Assembly: GCA_965231025.1 (NCBI GenBank)
Contig: OZ246407.1
Location: 62,001-126,000 of the forward strand
Length of the DNA: 64,000 nucleotides
From: PALSA-1335 sp965231025
GTDB taxonomy: Bacteria > Patescibacteriota > Gracilibacteria > UBA1369
Reading direction: 5' to 3'
In this document: piece after piece, positions 7,864-15,080 of the stretch
Numbering within the stretch: position 1 is the stretch's first letter
Layout: every line of letters starts with the position of its first letter
Notes under the pieces: model-generated
What the model saw: the letters and a program-made list of their open reading frames with translations, nothing else
Told to the model about the DNA's origin: nothing
Database searches by the model: none
Translations under genes and position numbers: made by a program

Positions 7864-9645
7864 ATGTCCACAGACCACCCCCAAGGGAGTCAGGAGAGAA
7901 AGGAAGTATCTCGATCGGCAAGAGTCCATCGTCCAAAACAAAACCGGTCACCCATTGGAAACGGATCCATCCGCAACGCTTTACTAGTGGCGGGTGGTTT
8001 AACATTGGGCGGATCAATTCCAACAGCCATTCAGGGATGTGCACAGGAATCCGAATCGGAAAATATCGGACGCACATCTCAGGCATTAAATGCCGCAGCG
8101 AAGTGGAATGTGCCGACAAAACCGGCATGGAGTGATGGGTTAGTAGGAGGAGGGATACACGTAACCAGGAGCGGTTCAAACATTAAAATACTTTCAGGCT
8201 CTGCGCGTCCAGGAGGATCAGGTGCTGGCGATATCTGGGTTGTCGGCTCAAACGATTCTGGAGCAACCTGGACAAGTCCATCACTCACCCCAGTTGGATA
8301 CAGTGGGGTTGGGACAGCTATCAACACCGCTGCGGGTGAGGCAGCGCCAGTTGTATTCAATGGGGGAACAAAGATATTTATATCCCGAAGCAACAAAATC
8401 CAGCAGTGTGATTGGAACGACGGTCTCAATCAAGGTGGTAACTGTGCGTCCATCGGAAGCAACATCAACGTGGGAGGTCATATTGTTTTCCCGTATGCGG
8501 TTGAAAACGGAAAACTTTATTATGGCGATCAAAACCCCGTACAAAACGATATTTTCAGTACACCGATTGGGCCTTTGCCATTAGCCGTGGGAACACCAGT
8601 GTCCAGTTTAAATACGGGAGTTGACGAGGGTTCATTAACCTTTGATTCGACCGGGACATTCGGAATATTGTCAACACTGGGACAACCGGGAAATCTAGGA
8701 GGATTTGACCTGTATGCGTTTGACTGGAACAGCGGAACGCAAACGGCAACAAATATCACAAACTTGAATGCAATCGGAGGAGGGTCGTACGCAAGCTATA
8801 ACAGCGTCACAGATCAGGGAATAGCATTTATAGATTCCCTGGGAGACAACTGGCATATCGACAACGGCGATATCTATTGGTCAACAAAAATTGGTGGTGG
8901 AGGCGATGGGGGTGCTGACGCCGGCACCGATGGTGGTGGTGGCGACGGAGGTGGCGGAGAAGGCGGCGGTGACGCCGGCCCATGTTTTGCACAAGTGACC
9001 CAAAACCCCGGAAACGTGACTATCCAAAACTGTACCGACACCCAGTTGAACGCCCAAATCCACGGCCCCTCAACGGTCAAAATCGGCAACAAAACTTTCA
9101 AAGTGACGGACGGGACCGGAACCATGGACTTTTCGCAACCAAATTACGTAAATTTATCGGAAGGAATAGAATACGAAGGTGAGGAGCCCGCATCGGAAGC
9201 TGACAAAATCATTAGTAATGAAAGTGGCATTACCCTTGGTTTTGAGGGGACCAAGACAAGACGAACATATCCCGCCGCGCTCAATCCAAACAAAGCATCA
9301 AAGGTTTTCAACATTGTGGCCTACACAACGGTCGACGGCACGCAAAGAGCGTATGACCAGTTATGTGTTCCCGAAAGCAATTCGGTCTCACATTGCAATC
9401 CGGTTGATTTCACCGCTCCAGGATCGGCAGATAAAGGGGCGATTCCCGCAGGAGTGACTATGTTCAGGGAGCTTTCCACGGGACAGCTGGCCGATGACCC
9501 AAGTAAATTCAACATCATTCCTCCGGTTGAAGAACCCCCGGAAGGTTGTACCTGTGCAAGTGTTCAGCACAACACCGCCAACGGAGTGGATATGATCCTC
9601 TTAGCGGCCGGTGTCGCGGGGATCCTTCGGAGAAAAAGAAAATAG
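7864..9645 (+). CDS. Paralogous Asp-box surface lipoprotein with Cys-containing C-terminal tail
   Basis: A 593-residue paralogue of the gene ending at 7824, with the same order: hydrophilic N-terminal extension, hydrophobic segment, lipobox IQGC (Cys59), TSQAL, an Asp-box domain (SNDSGATW), a shorter Gly/Asp linker (about 343-375), a second domain, and a tail with Cys562, a spacer, a hydrophobic stretch and RRKRK. The protein block from FPYAVENGKLYYGDQ to DIYWSTK is the same in both because the DNA is nearly identical there. It starts 39 bases after the first copy; I see no promoter of its own and no Shine-Dalgarno, so it is probably read through from upstream. It is likely a tandem duplicate kept similar by conversion. 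Function is unknown. Confidence 0.8.
   Translation: MSTDHPQGSQERKEVSRSARVHRPKQNRSPIGNGSIRNALLVAGGLTLGGSIPTAIQGCAQESESENIGRTSQALNAAAKWNVPTKPAWSDGLVGGGIHVTRSGSNIKILSGSARPGGSGAGDIWVVGSNDSGATWTSPSLTPVGYSGVGTAINTAAGEAAPVVFNGGTKIFISRSNKIQQCDWNDGLNQGGNCASIGSNINVGGHIVFPYAVENGKLYYGDQNPVQNDIFSTPIGPLPLAVGTPVSSLNTGVDEGSLTFDSTGTFGILSTLGQPGNLGGFDLYAFDWNSGTQTATNITNLNAIGGGSYASYNSVTDQGIAFIDSLGDNWHIDNGDIYWSTKIGGGGDGGADAGTDGGGGDGGGGEGGGDAGPCFAQVTQNPGNVTIQNCTDTQLNAQIHGPSTVKIGNKTFKVTDGTGTMDFSQPNYVNLSEGIEYEGEEPASEADKIISNESGITLGFEGTKTRRTYPAALNPNKASKVFNIVAYTTVDGTQRAYDQLCVPESNSVSHCNPVDFTAPGSADKGAIPAGVTMFRELSTGQLADDPSKFNIIPPVEEPPEGCTCASVQHNTANGVDMILLAAGVAGILRRKRK
8497..8870 (+). repeat. Identical 374-bp tract, copy 2 (with 6370-6743)
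   Basis: Second copy of the tract described at 6370-6743. A further near-identical stretch links about 5994-6070 with 8119-8195, with only two differences that I noticed. Confidence 0.9.
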
Positions 9646-9662
9646 GCTATTTGGCTTGAGAA

Positions 9663-9692
9663 CTGGCATAAAAGGCTTAAAAGTGCTATAAT
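9663..9692 (+). promoter_or_regulatory. Probable promoter of the adenylate cyclase
   Basis: TATAAT at 9687-9692 with a weaker CTGGCA (9663-9668) 18 bases upstream. The start codon follows about 28 bases downstream of the -10 box. Confidence 0.65.
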
Positions 9693-9719
9693 ACAAAGAT
9701 ATTAAAGCACTCTTTGAAT

Positions 9720-11855
9720 ATGAAATTTCTAAAAAACAAAAAGGCATTCGCATGCATTTTAGCCGGATTGACATCCTTGATAGTTACAGGAGTCGTCCTT
9801 ACAAATATTTTATCTCCTGTACAGTTGAGTTTTGGAGACTGGTTATATAGTCAAAGAAAGCCACTCGATTCCATCACCGTGGTCACCGTGGATAACATAA
9901 CCGTTGCAAACGATGGGCTTGGGTCCTTCGATATGTGGAAAAGAGATTACTTTGCGAAAGTGTTAAAAAATATTAACAAATACAATCCCGAAGTAGTGGG
10001 GTTTGATTTCTTTTTTAAGGCAAAGAAAGATGTACAAACGGATGAGCAATTGAGAGACGAGTTATCTCAGACTAAAAGCCCGGTAATTATGTATTGGGGT
10101 TCTGCAACAACATACGATCCAAAGGGCTACTATATTCAGGTTCAAAATATTTTCCCGCTCGAACTCCCTCTTGAACTGTTCAGAAGCCTCGAGAATATTC
10201 ATGTAAGCATGGCGAAAGTAATTCCAGATTCGGACAATGTCATTAGAAAAATATTGCCAATTTTGATGAACGAAGACGGTACCTATTACGAGAATTTTGC
10301 TTATGTCATCGCTAGAATTGTGCTTAAGGCGGAACCAAAACCAGAAAAACCACTCATTACTCAAGATCAGTATCAAATCAAGCTTCAGAATGGAGAGGAA
10401 ATAAATATTTCCCTAGAGGAAGGACAAATGTATATAAATTATGCTTCTAAACCAAAACAAAAGGGATATAGAATGGTCCGTTTCATTGACGTATACAATG
10501 AAAAATATACTCCAGAAGAGGCGGACGTTCTTTTCAAAGATAAAATAGTACTCATTGGCCCCACTGCTGATTCATTCAAGGACAGTCAATATTCGCCTGT
10601 AAGTAAAATAGACCCCATGACCGGCATCGAAATCCACGCCAACGCGTTGCAGACAATCCTAGATCAGAAATTCCTCCGCAATCTCTCATTCGCGGAAAAG
10701 GCCATCCTCATTATCTTCCTCGCGCTCACGGCGGCGTTCACGTTCATGTTCACCAAAATCCGGTGGTCGCTGCTGTACCTCTTTGGAGTGCCCGCGGCCT
10801 ATACAGTAGCCGCAAAACCACTCTTCGACGCAGGTATTATTCCCGACCTCGTCCACTCATATCTCACGGTCATCGTCACCTTTGTCTCCGTCTATTTGTA
10901 CCGCTACGTCACTGAGTTTAAAGAGAAACTGGCGCTCCAGGGGGCATTTTCCAAATACGTGAATCCGGGGATTGTGAAACAGATCGCTGAACACCCCGAA
11001 TCTCTCAAGCTCGGCGGAGAAAAGCGCGAAATTACCGTTCTGTTCACCGACATCGTCCACTTCACGACCATCTCGGAAAAACTGAAACCGGAAAGTCTGG
11101 TGACGCTCCTGAACGAATATTTCCAGGCCATGTCCGACGTGATTATGGCCGAAGGCGGAACCGTGGATAAATTTGAAGGAGATGCGATTATGGCTTTCTT
11201 CGGGGCTCCGATTGCCCAGCCCGACCACGCGCTCCGTGCGGTGAAAGCGGCGCTCAACATGCGGATCAAACTCAATGAACTCCTGGCAAAATGGAAAGAA
11301 GCAAAGCCCGGTCCCGACGGAACCCCGTCAAATCTTCTCCCGGGAGGAGAACCCAAACCGGAGATCGATTTCCGCTGCGGTCTGAGCTCAGGAGAGGTCA
11401 TTGTGGGCAACATCGGTTCGCTGAACCGGTTCAACTATACCGTGATGGGAGACATCGTAAACCTCGGTTCACGGCTTGAAGGAGCAAACAAAAAGTACAG
11501 CACCCACGTGATGATGAGCCAGAAAACCCATGAGATCATCAAGGACCAGTTCGAGACCCGCGAGCTGGATACTCTCCAGGTGGTGGGCAAAACCGAGCCG
11601 ATAAAAGTGTTCGAACTCCTGGCCCCGAAAGGCGAACTGCCGCAAAATGTACTCACCTTGCTGCAGCAATACACCGAAGCCATGGAGTTGTACCATAACC
11701 GAAAGTTCGCGGAAGCTCTCGCCAAATTCACGGATATCCTCAAAACGTTCCCGGAAGACGGCCCGTCCAAGCTCTATCGCCAGCGCTGCGAAGTGTTACG
11801 CGATTTCCCGCCCAAACCGGACTGGAATGGGGTGTTTGAAATGGGCTCGAAATAA
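9720..11855 (+). CDS. CHASE2-domain transmembrane adenylate cyclase (class III)
   Basis: Makes cAMP from ATP in response to an extracellular signal. Layout in 711 residues: N-terminal membrane helix, extracytoplasmic CHASE2 sensor (about 30-325, ending PMTGIEIHANALQTIL), three membrane helices (about 327-408), then a class III cyclase domain (about 435-640). Catalytic residues are in place: metal-binding Asp in LFTDIVHFT and in DKFEGDAIMAFFG, ATP-selective Lys in that DKFEGD and Asp in MGDIVN, and Asn/Arg in VNLGSRLEG. A short helical, TPR-like tail follows. I prefer ATG 9720; an in-frame TTG at 9714 is possible. Base composition changes sharply near 10610, exactly at the end of the sensor domain. 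A FecR-like exported protein is close by on the same strand. Confidence 0.93.
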   Translation: MKFLKNKKAFACILAGLTSLIVTGVVLTNILSPVQLSFGDWLYSQRKPLDSITVVTVDNITVANDGLGSFDMWKRDYFAKVLKNINKYNPEVVGFDFFFKAKKDVQTDEQLRDELSQTKSPVIMYWGSATTYDPKGYYIQVQNIFPLELPLELFRSLENIHVSMAKVIPDSDNVIRKILPILMNEDGTYYENFAYVIARIVLKAEPKPEKPLITQDQYQIKLQNGEEINISLEEGQMYINYASKPKQKGYRMVRFIDVYNEKYTPEEADVLFKDKIVLIGPTADSFKDSQYSPVSKIDPMTGIEIHANALQTILDQKFLRNLSFAEKAILIIFLALTAAFTFMFTKIRWSLLYLFGVPAAYTVAAKPLFDAGIIPDLVHSYLTVIVTFVSVYLYRYVTEFKEKLALQGAFSKYVNPGIVKQIAEHPESLKLGGEKREITVLFTDIVHFTTISEKLKPESLVTLLNEYFQAMSDVIMAEGGTVDKFEGDAIMAFFGAPIAQPDHALRAVKAALNMRIKLNELLAKWKEAKPGPDGTPSNLLPGGEPKPEIDFRCGLSSGEVIVGNIGSLNRFNYTVMGDIVNLGSRLEGANKKYSTHVMMSQKTHEIIKDQFETRELDTLQVVGKTEPIKVFELLAPKGELPQNVLTLLQQYTEAMELYHNRKFAEALAKFTDILKTFPEDGPSKLYRQRCEVLRDFPPKPDWNGVFEMGSK

Positions 11856-11857
11856 AA

Positions 11858-12430
11858 CTAATTGGCCGGGTATTCAACGTTGTGCAAATTCGGAACCCCG
11901 TACATGCCTTTGGTGCTCTTTTTAGGCTCAATCGGAATCTGGTAGGTCTGCATATCCTGAGCCTCGGGATCATAAGCTTTTATCTGAATATCGCGGGCAG
12001 TCTCACCGGCGACCCCGTATAAGTTAAAAGAGCCTCCTGCAGGATGAATAGGCTCATCAAAAACCTGTTTTCCATCAACTTCGACGGTAAGCTGGAAATT
12101 TTTCGGATATTTCCCTTCAAAATGCCAGTTCTTGCCGTCAAACCAGAGATTTACGGTTCTGTCGGCGACATTCGCTGATTCTGTCGTTTGGTCGACGCCT
12201 TCATTTCCGCCTTGGGCCAAAACCTCAGTCTCGGCAGCGGAATCAATATTTACGCAAGATCCAAGAGCCGGACTGGCTGCAATCAGGGCACCGGTGACAT
12301 ACCTCCGAACGCCGCGCAAAAATTTGGCGATACGTGACGGAACCGCAGCACCAACGTCCAAACCACGCCGTACAGGTGCATCAGCCGCCTCTTCAGAACG
12401 AATGTTATTTCGTGATTCTGCCATAAACAT
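11858..12430 (-). CDS. Predicted lipoprotein, unknown function
   Basis: A 190-residue protein with an unusually long hydrophilic lead (about 42 residues, net basic near the end), a hydrophobic stretch, and lipobox ALGSC with Cys59. After an acidic/Gln linker there is one small beta-rich domain (about 92-165: VNLWFDGKNWHFEGKYPK onward) that looks like an Ig-like fold; this is a guess from alternating hydrophobic pattern. The start could also be the Met two codons later (12424). It is convergent with the adenylate cyclase, with only two bases between the stops. The long lead matches that of the two Asp-box lipoproteins, whose Cys are at 59 and 62. Confidence 0.7.
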   Translation of the reverse strand: MFMAESRNNIRSEEAADAPVRRGLDVGAAVPSRIAKFLRGVRRYVTGALIAASPALGSCVNIDSAAETEVLAQGGNEGVDQTTESANVADRTVNLWFDGKNWHFEGKYPKNFQLTVEVDGKQVFDEPIHPAGGSFNLYGVAGETARDIQIKAYDPEAQDMQTYQIPIEPKKSTKGMYGVPNLHNVEYPAN

Positions 12431-12466
12431 GCAGTTATGTCCGTCACCAACCTAGCAGTTTTTGGA

Positions 12467-12494
12467 TTGATTTTCAAGTAAAAATGAGTATAAT
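12467..12494 (+). promoter_or_regulatory. Promoter of the FecR-like protein gene
   Basis: TTGATT (12467-12472), a 16-base spacer and TATAAT (12489-12494). It lies inside the longest open frame beginning at 12484 and so argues that the protein starts at ATG 12532, giving a leader of about 30 pyrimidine-rich bases. Confidence 0.75.
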
Positions 12495-12531
12495 TAACGC
12501 CCGTAACTCTTGTATTTTTTTCCGCACTTCT

Positions 12532-13668
12532 ATGCCTCCAGAAGGACAAGACGATGGGTTGCCAGAAGGGCAAAGTCCCGATGAATCCGGACAAACTCCA
12601 TTCCCACCAAACGTTGTAGATATTGACCAGGGGAATATACCTGGAAATCCAGAACCCACTCCAAAAAGAACATCAACTCCACCCACAAGCATTTCATCGG
12701 TGAGCAAGCTTGCCGCCGCTGCCGCATTGGGAATAGCCATCGTTGTTTCCACAGTTGACGACAGACGAAACAGCCTAAAGACACCCCGCCCTCCATTCAT
12801 GTACACCAGAGACAGGAAGCCAGGTAACCCGCCAAACGAAGATGATACGCAAGGTCCTGCCGGTCCGGGGCCGACAGACGCAGGAGCCGAGGATGCCGAA
12901 ATAATGCTGGATGCTTCCGATGTTGTCGAGGACGCGACCACGGACGCCGGTCCGGATGTTGGTGCCGGTGGCGCACCGGGGAGCGACGAGGATCTTTGCG
13001 GAAGAGAATCTTTTGCGCGCGACGTTCAGCCCCACGAAATGGCGCACCCCGGACAGCCGGTATGTGAATTTGTGACGGATCCGGATGGAACCACCCATGT
13101 GATCGGTCACACGCTCATTGATGCCGACGGGAAACCCCGGGACTGTTTTATCCAGCCGGTTTTTTCCCCGAAAGCCGCCGTGAAAATTCGCGGAGACGTC
13201 TCGGGCAGTGAAATGAATAAAGGCCAGCTGTTCCTGAACAAAGGGAAACTTTGCGTCATGATGATGGAGGATCAGTCTGCTCCTCCCGGCCAGGCGCAGG
13301 AAAAAACGGAAGCCCTTGTCCTGGGAGAAGCGAGTATTCACGTCATGACGAACCAGAGAGTGCTCATCAAAATACTTGAGCCCGAACTTGATTCAGAAAC
13401 CGGCGAGTTGAAGCGTTTTGCCCTCGTGACGCCGGTGGAAGGGGAAGTCCTCATCGTACAGGATCAAAGGGCCGACAGCATCCTTCTGAAAAAAGGGGAT
13501 CTCCCGGTAAAAATACCGCTGGATGTCATGCATAACAGCGGAGGTTGTGTTGTTGCGTCTTCGAAACGCGGTGATGTGGAAAACAGGCCGGGAGGCGTTA
13601 TCATGCTGGGCGCGGGAGCCATACTTTTGATACTTCGGCGCAGGGGTAAGGAAAAAAAGGCAAATTAA
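12532..13668 (+). CDS. FecR-like exported protein with Cys-containing C-terminal tail
   Basis: A 378-residue protein. A Pro-rich hydrophilic lead of about 57 residues precedes a membrane stretch (about 59-73, AAAAALGIAIVV). An Asp/Ala/Gly linker (about 100-145) follows, then a domain of repeated short beta strands (about 215-330: GDVSGSEMNKGQLFLNKGKL, then a second strand set after TEALVLGEASIHVMT) that resembles FecR domains. It ends with Cys339, a spacer, a hydrophobic helix and RRRGKEKK, like the tails of the two Asp-box lipoproteins. I start it at ATG 12532 because a promoter overlaps the longer frame. FecR-like genes are known near CHASE2 cyclases in other bacteria, which suits the nearby cyclase. 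The FecR call is an inference from pattern. Confidence 0.65.
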   Translation: MPPEGQDDGLPEGQSPDESGQTPFPPNVVDIDQGNIPGNPEPTPKRTSTPPTSISSVSKLAAAAALGIAIVVSTVDDRRNSLKTPRPPFMYTRDRKPGNPPNEDDTQGPAGPGPTDAGAEDAEIMLDASDVVEDATTDAGPDVGAGGAPGSDEDLCGRESFARDVQPHEMAHPGQPVCEFVTDPDGTTHVIGHTLIDADGKPRDCFIQPVFSPKAAVKIRGDVSGSEMNKGQLFLNKGKLCVMMMEDQSAPPGQAQEKTEALVLGEASIHVMTNQRVLIKILEPELDSETGELKRFALVTPVEGEVLIVQDQRADSILLKKGDLPVKIPLDVMHNSGGCVVASSKRGDVENRPGGVIMLGAGAILLILRRRGKEKKAN

Positions 13669-13677
13669 GCATTGGAA

Positions 13678-13706
13678 TTGGCAATTTGGTCCGAAACTTT
13701 TATACT
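13678..13706 (+). promoter_or_regulatory. Promoter of nadK
   Basis: TTGGCA (13678-13683), a 17-base spacer and TATACT (13701-13706). The leader to ATG 13746 is about 33 bases, ends CCCCCTCTCC and has no Shine-Dalgarno. Confidence 0.8.
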
Positions 13707-13745
13707 AGTCGTTGCCACGCATGAACGGAACCTAACCCCCTCTCC

Positions 13746-14651
13746 ATGACACTCGTCGCCCCCATCAAGAAGAAGATCACGACGGTCGGTATCATCACCA
13801 AGAGGCACAATAAACCTCACATCCCTTACATCAAGGATGTTGTTCGCATACTCAAAAAACACGACAAGAAAATTTATTATGACACCAACACGGCTCCGCT
13901 TTTTCCGGGTGAAGAAGGCCACAAAAAAACGCAGCTCATGCAAAAATGCGACCTGGTCGTGGTCATGGGCGGCGATGGAACGATTCTCAAAACGGCCCGT
14001 CGTGTAGCCAAAAAAACGACTCTCGTCATGGGGTTCAATTTTGGAAACCTCGGGGTGCTCACCGAATCCAAGCCCCAGAACCTCGAGCACGATCTGCTGG
14101 AAGTTCTCCATAACCGTTACGTGATCGACAAGCGTTCTATTCTGCGCGTCACCATTTACCGCCAGGGACAAAAATTCAACACGTTCCTTGCGTTGAACGA
14201 CGCGGTGATTAACCAGGGTTCTTTTGCCCGCCTGATCGAGATGGACGTGTCCATCAACCAGCGCAAGGTGATCACCTTCCACGCCGACGGACTGATCATC
14301 AGCTCGCCGACGGGTTCCACGGGGCATTCGCTTTCCGCGGGAGGACCGATCGTTCATCCGTCGCTTCCGGGAATTATTCTCGCGCCGATTTGCCCGGCAA
14401 CACTTTCCATACGGCCCATCGTCATTCCCAACGACAGACAGTTGAAAATCGTTTTGAATACCCGCCGCCGCCACGAAGGTGAAAACGTGGGGCTCACGCT
14501 GGACGGCCAGGAAACCATCAAACTCGAATACGGCGACGAGGTGAAAATCCGTAAATCAAGCCGTTGTTTCCACCTTATCCGTCTCAAGGGCGGCAACTAC
14601 TACAAAATGCTGCGCGACAAACTCCGCTGGGGTGAACAGTTCGGTGAGTAA
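13746..14651 (+). CDS. nadK: NAD kinase
   Basis: Phosphorylates NAD+ to NADP+ in the cytosol, setting the NADP pool used by the glucose-6-phosphate dehydrogenase encoded further right. 301 residues, usual length. Seen: the GGDGT motif in VVVMGGDGTILKTARR (about 75), FNFGNLGVLTE, LNDAVI (NE/D motif for the adenine ribose) and SSPTGSTGHSLSAGGPIV followed by LAPICPATLSIRPIV. The N-terminal 15 residues are basic and probably unstructured. It has its own promoter and is followed after 12 bases by a small unknown gene, likely in the same transcript. Confidence 0.96.
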   Translation: MTLVAPIKKKITTVGIITKRHNKPHIPYIKDVVRILKKHDKKIYYDTNTAPLFPGEEGHKKTQLMQKCDLVVVMGGDGTILKTARRVAKKTTLVMGFNFGNLGVLTESKPQNLEHDLLEVLHNRYVIDKRSILRVTIYRQGQKFNTFLALNDAVINQGSFARLIEMDVSINQRKVITFHADGLIISSPTGSTGHSLSAGGPIVHPSLPGIILAPICPATLSIRPIVIPNDRQLKIVLNTRRRHEGENVGLTLDGQETIKLEYGDEVKIRKSSRCFHLIRLKGGNYYKMLRDKLRWGEQFGE

Positions 14652-14663
14652 TAACGATCATCT

Positions 14664-15080
14664 ATGCCTGAGAAAGAGAGAAAAATCCTTGACCTGACCG
14701 CGATTTTCAGCGACCTCACACCGAAAACGGCCCTGGAAATTCTTGAGGACCTTTTAAAGATGGATATGTCCCTTTGGATGACTTTGGCGGAGGATTTTCC
14801 TCACCCTCCGGTCGCTCTCGTGAAACTCGTCACAAAGGCAGGGACGGGTTTTCCGGAGGGAGTTGCGGTTCCCACGACACAGGAACAGATTTTGTTCCTG
14901 GCCGGAGCTTTGCCGCCGTCAAGAAGAGTCGTCGAGATAGCGCTTTATATCGCCAATGATCCGGAAACTTTACATCAATTCGAGAAACTGGTCGCCCCAA
15001 TCGTAGCCCGCCGGGAGCAGGTGGTAGTCGAATCTTTGGCCGCCGAATACGGAGCGAAACAAAGGAAAGTCTTAATGTGA
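14664..15080 (+). CDS. Small conserved-looking protein of unknown function
   Basis: A 138-residue soluble protein, mostly helical by appearance, with no membrane segment and no motif I recognise. Its start (ATG 14664) lies 12 bases after nadK and its last 9 bases overlap the convergent PPDK gene. Context (same transcript as nadK, codon use like its neighbours) supports a real gene. I cannot assign a role. Confidence 0.7.
   Translation: MPEKERKILDLTAIFSDLTPKTALEILEDLLKMDMSLWMTLAEDFPHPPVALVKLVTKAGTGFPEGVAVPTTQEQILFLAGALPPSRRVVEIALYIANDPETLHQFEKLVAPIVARREQVVVESLAAEYGAKQRKVLM

Noticed and set aside
12484..12531. N-terminal extension of the FecR-like protein
   Set aside because: It contains the -10 box of the gene's own promoter, so it lies upstream of transcription start.
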